Shown here: piece after piece, positions 8,757-17,506 of the stretch | Layout of the letters: the number at the start of each line of letters is the position of its first letter | Numbering within the stretch: position 1 is the stretch's first letter | Made by a program: the position numbers and the translations under genes | The notes under the pieces: model-generated | What the model saw: the letters and a program-made list of their open reading frames with translations, nothing else | What the model was told of the DNA's origin: nothing | The model's database searches: none | From: Cupriavidus basilensis OR16 | GTDB lineage: Bacteria; Pseudomonadota; Gammaproteobacteria; Burkholderiales; Burkholderiaceae | NCBI RefSeq assembly: GCF_000243095.1 | Contig: NZ_AHJE01000015.1 | Coordinates: 19,112-83,111 of the forward strand | DNA length: 64,000 nt | Direction: 5' to 3'

Positions 8757-10273
8757 CTAGCGCCTCGCGTACCGCTGTTGCAGCGGCAGCTTGTAGAGCT
8801 TCCCGTTGGGCTCACGGGGCAGGGCGGGATCGAAATCGATTGTCTTGGGGCATTTGATCGCCGAAAGCTTGCTGCGGCACCACGCGATCAGCTCCTGGCC
8901 AAGTTCGGGGCCCGCGTCGTGCGGCGCTACGGTCTGCACCACCGCCTTGACTTGCTCGCCGAGGTCCTCGTCCGGAATGCCGAACACCGCGCAGTCCGCA
9001 ACCGCCGGATGGGCACCTAGCACATCCTCCACTTCCTGTGGATAGACGTTGACCCCGCCCGTAATGATCGTGAATGACTTGCGGCCCGTCAGGTACAGAT
9101 AGCCTTCGGCATCGACGTAACCCAGGTCGCCGTAGGTCCGCCAGCCTTGCGGGCTCGTCACCTTTTCGGTCTTCGCGGCGTCACCGTGATAGCTGAAATT
9201 GCCCGTGCCCTCGAAGAAGATCATGCCGACCTGTCCCGCCGGCAACGCATGCCATTCGTCGTCAAGGATGTGGATGGGCGCCTGCGTTGAGCGCCCTACC
9301 GAGCCCTTGTGCAGCAGCCACTCCTGGGACGTGATGCCGCATGCGCCGACACCTTCGGTGCCCGCATACACCTCGTAGAGAACCGGGCCCCACCACGCGA
9401 TCATGGCCTCCTTCACGTAGACCGGACAAGGCGCGGCACCGTGCACCGCCAGGGTCATCGACAAGAGCTGGTAGCGCCGTTTCACGGCGTCGGGCAGGCG
9501 CAGCATGCGGGAGAACATGGTTGGCACCCACAAGCTGGCCGTGCATTGGTGTCGCTCGATCAGTGCCAGCGCCTGCTCCGGCTCGAAACGCTTCATCACG
9601 ATCAGCGTCCCCCCCGTTGCCAGGACGGCGCACGCATACCGGAACGGCGCGCTGTGGTAGAGCGGCGACGTGGAGAGGAAGACCGTGTCGCGGGTGCAGG
9701 TCTGCATCAGCGCTGCCAGGCGAGGATCGGCGCTGTCGTACGGGCGGGTCATCGTGGCACGCTTGACGCCCTTGGGCTTGCCCGTGGTCCCGGACGAATA
9801 CAGCAGCACCTCCCCGCAGGCCGGGTCGGAGAGTTCGCTGTCGTCAAATCCCGCGGCGGCGTGGTCCCAGTCCAGGTAGCCTGCCACCTCTCCCGCGCAG
9901 GCAATGCGGCGTACACCGGGATCAAGCAGGCCAGGCAGGCCCGGCATTGCCGCAGCCTTGCCCGCGGCGATGGCAAGCACGCTGGCGCCGCTATCCACGT
10001 ACTGTAGGCGAGCTCTTCCGCCGTCGCCCGCGTCGAGACCGGCGTGAAGTAGACGCCGATGCGTTGCGCGGCGAGACAGACCGCCAGGAACACTGCATCG
10101 TTCTCCAGGCAGAAGACCAGCGTATCTCCCGCGCGAAGTCCCTGGCTCCTCAACAGGCGCGCGCCGCGATTGGCTCGCCGCTCCAGCTCGCCATACGTCA
10201 TCGAAGAGTTGTCGTCCGCAAAAATGGCGCACACGTCGTCTGGCGCGGTCTTTCCAAAAAAGGATGGATGCAT
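8757..10273 (-). pseudogene. AMP-dependent acyl-CoA synthetase, frameshifted
   Basis: Acid:CoA ligase of the ANL superfamily. The N-terminus from the ATG at 10273 (HPSFFGKTAPDD) runs in one frame to ...AEELAY. The rest, beginning VDSGASVLA, continues one frame over. The join is near 10002-10006, and restoring a single base gives a normal 505-aa enzyme. The remainder is intact: P-loop YSSGTTGKPKG, the adenylation block YGDLGYVDAEGYLYL, TGRKSF, and the catalytic Lys in PNGKLYK near the C-terminus. It lies between the Bug receptor and the hydratase-like gene, so it would activate an imported carboxylic acid. The frameshift is either real inactivation or a sequence error. Confidence 0.85.
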
Positions 10274-10310
10274 AGTTCAGTTGGCTAATCGGCTTGGTGC
10301 CTTTGCGGCA

Positions 10311-10354
10311 TGTACGGCATGTACGGCATGTACGGCATGTACGGCATGTACGGC
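10311..10354. repeat. Tandem repeat, 9-bp unit, about 5 copies
   Basis: The unit tgtacggca is repeated at 10311, 10320, 10329, 10338 and 10347 (the last copy lacks one base). It fills most of the gap between the Bug-receptor stop codon and the start of the acyl-CoA synthetase, so copy number would change spacing inside the operon. Confidence 0.9.
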
Positions 10355-10356
10355 TT

Positions 10357-11385
10357 CTATTCTTCGATCGAGATGCCCGAATGGCGCACCGCGTCCGACC
10401 AGAATTTCAGCTCCGTCTGGAAGTACCGCGCGGATTCCTCCACGCTGAGGTTGAGCGGCTGGAGGTTGTAAGCCAGCGACTTCGCCTTGATCTCTTCGTC
10501 GACCGCTTCGCGAAACGCCAGGTTCAGCTTGCGCAGGACCGCTACCGGCGTGCCAGCCGGCGCGTACAGGCCTACGTGGAATTTCAGGGAGAACTTCTCC
10601 ATGCCCGGAGTTTCGGAGGCCAATGGTATGTCCGGCATGGAAGGACTGCGGCGCGGGCCCGTTTGCGCGATCACCTTGACCCTGCCGGTAGGCAGCAGCG
10701 GCGCCATCCCGGTGTAGCCATCGAAGGTCATGTCGATGACGCCGGAGCCCAGGTCGTTGAGCAGGGTCGGCCCACCTTTGTAGGAAACCTGTGTCAGCTT
10801 GATCCCCGCCATCTGTTCGAGCAGCACCGGGCCCAGGTGCGTCGTGCCGCCTACCGTCGACGTCCCGTAGGTGAGGCCACCCGGCTTGGTCCTGGCCAGG
10901 GCGAGAAAGCCCGCGAGGTTCGTCACGGGCAGCGTGCCGCTGACCGCCACCGCAAAGCCGTCTTCGCCCAGGTAGGCGATGGGAACCAGATCGGTTGCCG
11001 TGTTGTAGGGCAGCTTGCGGTAGAGCGCGGAGTTGGTCAGCAGCGTGTTGACCGCGATCAACAGGGTGTAGCCATCGGCGGGGCTCTTTGCCACGGCGCT
11101 GGTGGCAATGATCGTGTTGCCGCCCGGCCGGGGCTCGATCACGACGGGCTGGCCCAGTATCCTGGCGACCCGGATGGCAAGCGGGCGAAGAAAATTGTCG
11201 GTGGACCCGCCCGCGGGGAACGGCGTAATGACCCGGACGGGACGCGATGGAAATGCATCGGGCTGCTGCGCCGATGCACCCGCCGCCAGGGCCGAAAGCC
11301 CCAGCAAGAGGGCGGGCGCCGCCGCGAGGCGCGCACGGCGCGTCCATGAGAAAGCTGGGAACCGGCTATTCGAGATCATGTTCAT
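10357..11385 (-). CDS. Bug-family tripartite tricarboxylate transporter receptor
   Basis: Periplasmic solute-binding protein of 342 aa. The start at 11385 has AAGAGGA at the right distance; an in-frame ATG at 11379 is also possible. A signal peptide ends near ASAQQ (about residue 39). Family hallmarks are FPSRPVRVITPFPAGGSTDN, PGGNTIIA, SPADGYTLL and the ligand-pocket YGTSTVGG..H block. Bug proteins bind carboxylates, often aromatic or aliphatic acids. There are no TctA/TctB membrane genes nearby, which is usual for orphan Bug receptors in this group. It follows the porin gene by 26 bp. Confidence 0.92.
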   Translation of the reverse strand: MNMISNSRFPAFSWTRRARLAAAPALLLGLSALAAGASAQQPDAFPSRPVRVITPFPAGGSTDNFLRPLAIRVARILGQPVVIEPRPGGNTIIATSAVAKSPADGYTLLIAVNTLLTNSALYRKLPYNTATDLVPIAYLGEDGFAVAVSGTLPVTNLAGFLALARTKPGGLTYGTSTVGGTTHLGPVLLEQMAGIKLTQVSYKGGPTLLNDLGSGVIDMTFDGYTGMAPLLPTGRVKVIAQTGPRRSPSMPDIPLASETPGMEKFSLKFHVGLYAPAGTPVAVLRKLNLAFREAVDEEIKAKSLAYNLQPLNLSVEESARYFQTELKFWSDAVRHSGISIEE

Positions 11386-11411
11386 ACAGTCCTCTTGGGA
11401 TGCACGCGGCA

Positions 11412-12527
11412 TCAGAATTTGTGACGGATGCCGACGGCCGCGCCCAGCATGCTGTCCTTGCCCGCGCCAAGGAAATAGCCATTGGCGAAGCTGATCGCCG
11501 AGGTATCGAAATCCAGGCCGGCGTGCTTTGCATAGGCCGTGGTCAGGTACACATCCGTGCGCTTGGACAGGTTGTAGTCCATCATGAACGAGACTTGCCA
11601 CGGGTTCTTGATGTTCGCGCTGCCCAGACTCTTTACGTCGTCGTAGTAGTAGGCCAGCGTGAGACCCAGCACCGGCGTGGCCTGGTAGTTGGTGCCGAGC
11701 CAATAGTAGTCGTCGCGCAGGATCGCAGCGCCGCTGGCGTCAGTGCTCTTGCCCCAGCGGTAGCCACCCATGAGCTTTGCGGCACCCACGGTGTAACTAG
11801 CGGCAGCGCCGACCTTCTTGAACGTGCCGGTGCCGCCCGCCGCGTTCAGCGTGGGGTTGAACTGGTCATAAGCAAGGCTCGCGCCGAACGGGCCGGCTGC
11901 GTAAGACACGCCCGCCCCGTAGCCGGTATCGCGGCGGAATTGCCCTGGCACCTCGCCACCACCTGCAACGCCGTTGCCGAAACTCCAGTGCGCGATGGCG
12001 GTGACAGGCCCAAAGACACCGTTGTACTTGACCGTGTTGTCCGACCTGACGTTAAGGCCAAGCAACGCCACGAAGGGTTCGTACTGGCTCGCGTAGCCCG
12101 TGGGGGAAAAATCGGCGAGCATGCTGAACAGCGTGGAGTACTGGCGGCCGAAGGTAACGCGGCCGAAGCTCGCGCTCTCCAAGCCCACGTAGGCCTGCCG
12201 CCCGAACAGGCGGCCACCTTGCTGCAGCTTGCCATCATCGGAGCCAAAACCGTTCTCCAGCACGAACAAGGCTTTCATGCCGCCGCCGAGTTCCTCCACG
12301 CCGCGCAGGCCCCAGCGCGAGCCGGACAACCCACCCGCTGTCATCCGTGCCACGTTGCTGGCCGGGCCGGCGGCGAAGCCATTGGCCGCGGATGGCGTGA
12401 CGCCGGAAAAATTGGTGATGTACTCGATATTGGTATCCACCACGCCGTACAAGGTCACACTGGAATCGGCCTGCGCCACACCGGCGAACAGGCTGAATGC
12501 AGCCAACGCGAAAAGCGATTGCTTCAT
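11412..12527 (-). CDS. Gram-negative trimeric porin
   Basis: Outer-membrane general or specific porin of 371 aa. It has a 20-residue signal peptide (ending VAQA), SSVTLYGVVDTNIEY as the first beta strand, the RWGLRGVEELGGGMKALF block, the GRQAYVGLES loop-3 region, and a C-terminal Phe (IRHKF) for BAM recognition. It resembles the 16-stranded OmpC-like porins of beta-proteobacteria. GGAGGAG precedes the ATG. As first gene of the catabolic operon it would admit the same substrate that the Bug protein binds. Confidence 0.93.
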   Translation of the reverse strand: MKQSLFALAAFSLFAGVAQADSSVTLYGVVDTNIEYITNFSGVTPSAANGFAAGPASNVARMTAGGLSGSRWGLRGVEELGGGMKALFVLENGFGSDDGKLQQGGRLFGRQAYVGLESASFGRVTFGRQYSTLFSMLADFSPTGYASQYEPFVALLGLNVRSDNTVKYNGVFGPVTAIAHWSFGNGVAGGGEVPGQFRRDTGYGAGVSYAAGPFGASLAYDQFNPTLNAAGGTGTFKKVGAAASYTVGAAKLMGGYRWGKSTDASGAAILRDDYYWLGTNYQATPVLGLTLAYYYDDVKSLGSANIKNPWQVSFMMDYNLSKRTDVYLTTAYAKHAGLDFDTSAISFANGYFLGAGKDSMLGAAVGIRHKF

Positions 12528-12648
12528 GCTCGAAATCTCCTCCTGCCATCGTTATTGTTCTGGTCGTGGGAGCATCGCGTCCGGCGCGATGTCCTGCCGC
12601 AGACTATTTCATATCGCCCCGGGGGCGTCCAATGACGGTTCGGGGTTT

Positions 12649-12671
12649 ATTGATGTGAGAGTGGAATCAAT
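12649..12671. promoter_or_regulatory. LysR-type inverted repeat between porin and NMO genes
   Basis: ATTGAT and ATCAAT are perfect inverted arms separated by 11 bp, fitting the T-N11-A format of LysR regulators. The site lies in the 292-bp divergent region between the porin operon and the nitronate-monooxygenase-like gene. The LysR protein at 7055-7957 is the natural candidate to bind it. Confidence 0.45.
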
Positions 12672-12706
12672 GCGAAAGAGACAGGGCAGGCGGTATGGCG
12701 CGTTTC

Positions 12707-12772
12707 ATGCGAGGTTCGCATCATTAAAGCGCGAATGCGCATTGGACGCGGCGGGCGCACGGCTCGTATAGT
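12707..12772 (+). promoter_or_regulatory. Promoter and palindromes before the NMO-like gene
   Basis: TTGGAC (12742-12747) and TATAGT (12767-12772) form a promoter-like pair with a 19-bp spacer. Two perfect palindromes lie at or upstream of the -35: ATGCGA-N3-TCGCAT (12707-12721) and AATGCGCATT (12734-12743), the latter overlapping the -35 box as a repressor site would. Confidence 0.35.
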
Positions 12773-12819
12773 TTTTCGAAGCGTTCTTCCTCCCTCTCTC
12801 TATCCCGCAAGGAGATTCC

Positions 12820-13827
12820 ATGGCCATTCCGTCGGCGCTGAACAATACGCTTCGCCTGCCAATCATCGGGTCACCCATGTTCATCAGTTCGGGCATCGAA
12901 CTGGTGGCCCAGCAATGCATCAACGGCATCGTGGGGGCCTTCCCGGCGCTCAACGCGCGCCCGCAGGCGCAGCTTGCTGACTGGATCGCGGAGATTCGCG
13001 AGCGGCTGGCCGCCGCGCGGCGGACTGACCCGGCGCGCAAGGTCGCGCCCTTCGCCGTGAACCAGGTCATGAGCAAGCTCAACACGCGCTGGGAGCAAGA
13101 CCTCGTCACCATCGTTGAGCACCAGGTCCCCATCATCATCACCAGCCTGAAGGCCCCGCCAATGGAAGTCATCCAGGAAGTGCATGCCTACGGTGGCCTG
13201 GTCTTGCATGACGTGACCAATGTGCGGCATGCCAGGAAAGCCGCCTCGATGGGCGTGGATGGCCTGATCCTGGTGGCCGCCGGCGCCGGCGGCCAGGGCG
13301 GGGACCGCAGCCCGTTCGCCCTGATCAACGAGGTGCGGCGCTTCTTCGATGGCGTCGTCGTGCTGGGCGGCGCCATATCCACGGGCGGCGACGTCCTGGC
13401 CGCGCAGGCCATGGGCGCTGATCTCGCGTACATGGGCACGCGCTTCCTCGCCGCGCAGGAGTCGTGCGTGAGCGATGTCTACAAGGAAGAACTCATCCAG
13501 AGCACGGCGGCCGACATCGTCTACAGCAACACCTTCACCGGGGTGTACGGCAATTACCTGCGGGCAAGCCTGGTCAAGGCAAACCTGGACCCCGACAACC
13601 TGCCGCCGTTCAGCCAGGAAACCAGCAAGTACCGCAGTACCGGGGACGGCAACGTAAAGGTCTGGCGCGATGTTCGCGGCGCAGGCCACGGATGCGGCTC
13701 CATCGATGCGAGCGAGCACGTGGCGGACATCATCGCCACGCTTGAGGCCGGGTATCACCGCGCTGCCGATGAGATGCAGCGCAAGCGCTTCGCCCCGGCG
13801 GCCAGGGCGGGCGCGTCAACGTCCTGA
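12820..13827 (+). CDS. Nitronate monooxygenase-like flavoprotein
   Basis: TIM-barrel FMN protein of 335 aa in the 2-nitropropane dioxygenase/FabK superfamily. Seen are LPIIGSPMF at the N-terminus, the ITSLKAPP and VLHDVTNVRHARKA barrel strands, and the phosphate-binding GGAISTGGDV and GADLAYMGTRF. The block that in characterised nitronate monooxygenases carries a catalytic His (AGGH) here reads GAGGQGGD, so His is replaced by Gln. True nitronate oxidation is doubtful; an enoyl-reductase or other flavin role is possible. AAGGAG precedes the ATG. It is divergent from the porin operon and probably shares its regulation. Confidence 0.85.
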   Translation: MAIPSALNNTLRLPIIGSPMFISSGIELVAQQCINGIVGAFPALNARPQAQLADWIAEIRERLAAARRTDPARKVAPFAVNQVMSKLNTRWEQDLVTIVEHQVPIIITSLKAPPMEVIQEVHAYGGLVLHDVTNVRHARKAASMGVDGLILVAAGAGGQGGDRSPFALINEVRRFFDGVVVLGGAISTGGDVLAAQAMGADLAYMGTRFLAAQESCVSDVYKEELIQSTAADIVYSNTFTGVYGNYLRASLVKANLDPDNLPPFSQETSKYRSTGDGNVKVWRDVRGAGHGCGSIDASEHVADIIATLEAGYHRAADEMQRKRFAPAARAGASTS

Positions 13828-13830
13828 GGT

Positions 13831-13860
13831 TTGACATACGGTTGCCGTGGTCCGTATAAG
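13831..13860 (+). promoter_or_regulatory. Strong sigma-70-like promoter
   Basis: TTGACA (13831-13836) and TATAAG (13855-13860) are 18 bp apart, immediately after the NMO-like stop codon. It points toward the damaged MFS gene and GST at 14.1-16.1 kb. Confidence 0.55.
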
Positions 13861-14151
13861 AGAGGGACACGCGCATCCGGTTCTCTGCCTTCAGGCCAGT
13901 GGCCTACCCGGTGATGATGGAAGGGCTGTGGGAGGCGGCGCACAAGCCTTGACCTCGCCGGCCAGCCGAACCCAGCCTTTGCCGTATCCAGATTGACAGC
14001 GCTTGCGCCCGGACTTACCCTCGCTCGGGTTATCCGACCAAGCCTGCACATCGCTTCACGGCTACCTGACTTCACGGTTGCCCCTGGTGTGCCGGCCTGG
14101 TCGCGACAAAGAAGAAAACAATAACAATACAAAGCCAGAGACCGTTCCACC
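13861..14151 (+). other. Leader region without a recognised gene
   Basis: No full gene is visible. A short open stretch ending in a stop at about 13952 would read FRPVAYPVMMEGLWEAAHKP and could be the tail of a lost gene; I cannot name it. A second TTGACA (13993-13998) with a poor -10 (TACCCT, 17 bp spacing) precedes an A-rich leader just before the MFS start codon. Confidence 0.3.
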
Positions 14152-15328
14152 GTGCCCCCTCGCCTGTCCGACCTCCGCCCCGTCCTGCCGATCCTGCTCG
14201 GCGCTTCCGTCATGCTGAGCCTGGCCATGGGCCTGCGCCAGAGCCTTGGCATCTTCATGCCACCGTTGACCAAGGACATCGGCATCTCGGTGTCGGATTT
14301 CACGATCGCGATCGCGGTGCAGAACCTGGCGGCCGTTGATGATGAGCGGCTCGCTGCTCTATGTGCTGGGGCTGGCGCTGCTGGCCACGTCGCACGGCAT
14401 GGTAGGCGTCACGCTCGGCGCCGGCGTGGCGATCGGGGCGTCGATGGCTTGCACCGGCAGCGCCATTGCCATGGCGGTGGCCGCGCGGCCGGTGCCTGCG
14501 GCGCTGCGCAGCGCGGTGCTTGGCATTGTGTCTGGCGCCGGCTCGCTTGGGGCCCTGGTGGCAGCGCCGATCGGGCAGGTGGTGGCGCAGTCGTTCGGCT
14601 GGCGCGTGGGGCTGGCGGCCTTTATCCTGCTTGCGCTGGTGATGCTGCCGGCCGCGTGGTACGCGGGCAAGGTGGATCGCCTGCCGCTGCCCACATTGCC
14701 CGGCGCCGTGCAGCAGAATGCGCGCGAGGCGCTTGGCGCGGCGCTGCGGAACAAGGCGTTCCTGGTCATGGGCGCCGCGTATTTCGTGTGCGGCATGCAG
14801 TTGGTCTTCCTCACTACGCACCTGCCTTCGTATCTCGACATCTGCGGGATGGACCCGATGCTCAGCGCCAAGGCGCTTGGCGTGATCGGCGGCTTCAATG
14901 TGCTGGGCAGCCTGTTCTTCGGCTGGGCCGGCGGACGGGTCAACAAGCTCGTGCTCCTCGGCACCATCTACAGCGTGCGCTCGCTCGCGCTGGCCTGGTA
15001 CTTTTCATCCGCGCCCACGCCGGGCAGCACGCTGGTATTTGCCGCCGTCATGGGCTTCCTGTGGCTGGGCGTGGCACCGCTGGTGGCGGGCTGGATCGCG
15101 CAGACCTTCGGCCTGCGCTGGCAGGCCATGCTGGGCGGCGTGGCGTTCTTCAGCCACCAGATCGGCAGCTTCGTCGGCGCGTTCGGGGGCGGACTGGTCT
15201 ACGATGCGCTGGGCTCCTACACCCTGGCATGGCAGATCGGAGTGACACTTGGGCTGGCCGCCGGGCTGGCGCAGATCGCCTTCGCGGTGGCCACGCGCCC
15301 GCGCCCGCCGCAGCTGATCGCGACCTAG
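14152..15328 (+). pseudogene. MFS transporter with internal deletion
   Basis: Major facilitator transporter. The first 60 residues, from a GTG at 14152 to VQNLA, carry TM1 (GASVMLSLAMGLRQSLGIFMPP). The frame is then lost, and transporter sequence resumes in another frame at LMMSGSLLYVLG (from about 14332) and runs intact to the stop with about nine more membrane segments. The alignment expected of this family lacks about 25 residues at the junction (the end of TM2 and its following loop), so a small deletion rather than a single-base slip is likely. If translation began at 14336, a truncated transporter without TM1 and most of TM2 could still be made. It lies directly upstream of the GST. Confidence 0.75.
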
Positions 15329-15366
15329 GCGGTACAACCGTACCTGTACGACAAGGAGCAACCATC

Positions 15367-16062
15367 ATGGCCCTGACGCTTCATTACCATCCGCTGTCTT
15401 CGTTCTGCCACAAGGTGCTGATCGCGCTCTACGAGAACCAGACGCCGTTTTCCGGCGTTGTGGTGAACCTTGGCGAGAAGGACTCGCGCGCCGCGTTCCT
15501 GGCGCTCTGGCCGGTCGGCAAGATGCCGGTGCTGCGCGACGACAGCCGCGACGCGACGCTCCCGGAAACCACGATCATCATCGACTACCTCGACCAGCAC
15601 TACCCGGGCGCGCGCGCGCTGCTGCCGGCCGACGACGACGAGCGCCGCGAGGCGCGGCTGTGGGATCGCATCTTCGACCTCTACGTGCACCTGCCGATGC
15701 AGAAGATCGTCGGCGACAGGCTGCGGGCGGAGGCAGAGCGCGACCCGCGCGGCGTGGCGGACGCCCAAGCCGCCCTGCGCACCGCCTACGACATGATCGA
15801 GCAGCGCATGGCCAGCCGCACCTGGATGGTCGGCGAGCACTTCTCGCTGGCGGACTGCGCCGCGGAACCAGCGCTGTTCTACGCGGCAGCGGTAGTGCCT
15901 TTCGCGCCGACGCATCCGTGCCTCGCCGCCTATTTCGAACGGCTGGTGGCCCGTCCCGCGGTTGCGCGCGTGCTGGCCGAGGCCCGCCCCTACTTCACCA
16001 TGTTCCCGATCAAGGATGCCATCCCGGCGCGCTTTCTGCAGGACGAGCCGCCGGTTGCCTGA
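15367..16062 (+). CDS. Glutathione S-transferase family protein
   Basis: Cytosolic GST of 231 aa. The thioredoxin-fold N-domain has LHYHPLSSFCHKVLIAL (residues 4-20, with a Ser/Cys glutathione-contact region), GKMPVL with the cis-Pro at about 57, and ETTIIIDYLD, the Glu-Thr pair that binds the gamma-glutamyl group. The helical C-domain carries FSLADCAAEPALFY. AAGGAG lies 8 bases before the ATG. It follows the damaged MFS gene by 38 bp and was probably its operon partner. Some such GSTs act in aromatic or xenobiotic degradation; the substrate is unknown. Confidence 0.9.
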   Translation: MALTLHYHPLSSFCHKVLIALYENQTPFSGVVVNLGEKDSRAAFLALWPVGKMPVLRDDSRDATLPETTIIIDYLDQHYPGARALLPADDDERREARLWDRIFDLYVHLPMQKIVGDRLRAEAERDPRGVADAQAALRTAYDMIEQRMASRTWMVGEHFSLADCAAEPALFYAAAVVPFAPTHPCLAAYFERLVARPAVARVLAEARPYFTMFPIKDAIPARFLQDEPPVA

Positions 16063-16173
16063 TCCCTTTACTTCGTGCTGGCCGTCACCGCCGGCAACTA
16101 CGACACGCCGGACCAATGGGTTGCGCCCGTGGCGGCCTTGCGACAGATCTGCCTGGCCAGCCGGGCAGAGTGA
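16063..16173 (+). other. Possible decayed coding remnant after the GST gene
   Basis: The frame of the GST gene stays open past its stop and reads a protein-like stretch (FVLAVTAGNYDTPDQW...RQICLASRAE) to a stop at 16171-16173. The pattern weakly resembles the end of a GFA-type protein. It has no start of its own. Too short to name. Confidence 0.25.
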
Positions 16174-16337
16174 ATGACTGCACATTGCAAATACATGACA
16201 GCGATGTGCTCAATGTGTCACGAATGGACACTTCATCCCGCCGCCGGGTGATGCACGCGGCAGTTCTTCCGCCCGTGGCCGGCCCGCTTCGTTCCTAAAG
16301 CCGGGATAAGGCCGCAATGGCCCTGCTCCTCTTCGCA

Positions 16338-16364
16338 TTGATCCCCCTTCCCGCTGCTTAATAT
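16338..16364 (+). promoter_or_regulatory. Possible promoter of a small RNA
   Basis: TTGATC (16338-16343) and TAATAT (16359-16364) with a 15-bp spacer, slightly short, lie just upstream of the first hairpin of the structured region at 16371-16514. Confidence 0.35.
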
Positions 16365-16370
16365 TCCGCC

Positions 16371-16514
16371 GCACCTCACGAAACACGACGAGGTGCGCCT
16401 GAAGCCGAAACTCTGAGGAAATGCAGATTTGCTGGCCCGGCGCGCCCATGCGGGCGTTGCCAAGTCGTCCTGGTCGCCCCGCGTGTGCTCCCGCCGCGCG
16501 GGGTGCTTTTTTTT
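16371..16514 (+). ncRNA. Candidate small RNA with three hairpins and a terminator
   Basis: A region of about 145 nt with no protein gene folds by eye into three stems. The first is GCACCTC (16371-16377) with GAGGTGC (16390-16396). The second is CGCCC/GGGCG in the middle (about 16443-16456). The third is a 9-bp terminator stem (16475-16483 with 16497-16505) followed by eight T. A promoter-like element ends at 16364. The layout of 5' stem-loop, middle stem and intrinsic terminator is that of a stand-alone bacterial sRNA. I do not recognise 6S, SRP, tmRNA or a known riboswitch. It could instead be a long 3' untranslated region of the GST transcript. Confidence 0.45.
16475..16514 (+). terminator. 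Rho-independent terminator
   Basis: Nine-base-pair GC-rich stem (CGCCCCGCG with CGCGGGGTG, one G-T wobble), 13-nt loop, then C and TTTTTTTT at 16507-16514. A second perfect inverted repeat, GCGCGCCGC-N6-GCGGCGCGC (16515-16538), follows directly and may end transcription from the other side. Confidence 0.75.
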
Positions 16515-16555
16515 GCGCGCCGCGGCAATGCGGCGCGCGGCCCCCGGGAGGAATA

Positions 16556-17422
16556 TCAACCTGCTGCGTGCGCGGTCTCGGCGACCAGCGCATCGATCAG
16601 CGCCGCCATGGACGCGCGCTTGAGCGCCGACTGCCTGACCAGCACGCCGATCTCGCGGAACACGGGTTCGCCGGGCAACGGTATCTCCATGACATTACGC
16701 GCGGCCCGTAGCGGCACCAGCGCGGCCGGAATGATCGCGCAGCCCAGCCCTTCATCGACCAACCGCAGGATCACCGCGGGCTCGTCCAGCTCCATGCCCT
16801 CCTCCACCCATAACCGATGCCGGCGCAGATAGCGGTCCACCAGCTGCCCGCCCATGGAATGCCGGTTGTAGCGGATGAACGGCATGGCCGCCAGCACCGC
16901 CTTGAGATCGTGCGGCGAGCCCGCCGGCGCGATGCCGACAAAGCGCTCGCGCATCAGCGGCAGCCATTTGAGTTCCTGCGGAATGCCCAGCCTCGGCTTG
17001 ATCAGTACCGCCACGTCGAGCTCGCGGGCGTCGACCTGGGTGAGCAACTGGGTGGACATGCCAGGGACGATGTTGACGTGCGTCCGGGGAAACCCGGCGC
17101 GAAAGCGCTTCATCGCACCGGGCAGCAGCGTGGCCTGCACGGTGGAGACGGCGCCGAGTTCCAGCGGCGTGATGTCGGAGGCCGAATGCGCGCGGCCCTT
17201 CATCGACTCGTATAGCTCGACAAAGCGAACGGCTTCCGGCAGCAGCTTGCGGCCCTCCTCGCTCAGCGCGACCGATTTGCCGGCCCGGTCGAACAACGTG
17301 CAGCCAAGGTCTTCCTCCAGCCGGCGTATCTGGGTGCTCACCGCTGACTGGGTAAGGGCAAGGCGCGCGCCGGCGGCGGAAAAGGACGCGGTCTCCGCCG
17401 CCACAAGGAAGGTGCGGAACAG
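16556..17422 (-). pseudogene. LysR-family regulator lacking its start
   Basis: The reading frame matches a LysR protein from [20 protein letters not shown] (first recognition-helix region) through the effector domain to a normal C-terminus, 288 residues. The usual start and first five or so residues are missing. Upstream of LFRTF the frame runs into the antisense of a glyoxalase fragment, and the only in-frame candidates are a CTG at 17422 or a GTG at 17404, neither with a ribosome site at a normal distance. I infer a deletion that removed the divergent promoter region plus both gene starts. The regulator is probably not made, unless initiated upstream from the antisense frame. Confidence 0.75.
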
Positions 17423-17506
17423 GCGACCATGTTCTTCCTCGATCCGTCGGGCAACGCGCTGGAGTTCAAGGCCTTTGGCGACATCAGCCAGGTCTTCGCG
17501 AAGTAA
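17417..17506 (+). pseudogene. C-terminal fragment of a glyoxalase/VOC protein
   Basis: The plus strand reads [20 protein letters not shown] followed by GDISQVFAK and a stop. This is the characteristic last beta strand of vicinal-oxygen-chelate (glyoxalase/bleomycin-resistance) proteins, including the metal-binding Glu. Nothing upstream encodes the other ~100 residues; the sequence passes straight into the antisense of the LysR gene. The fragment ends 34 bp before the FAH-family gene, as an operon partner would. Confidence 0.7.

Noticed and set aside
14152..16062. One long open frame spanning the MFS start and the GST, suggesting an MFS-GST fusion
   Set aside because: Between VQNLA and the GST start the frame reads Arg/Gly-rich out-of-frame translation of the transporter, while the true transporter sequence is in another frame. 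The GST has its own ribosome site.
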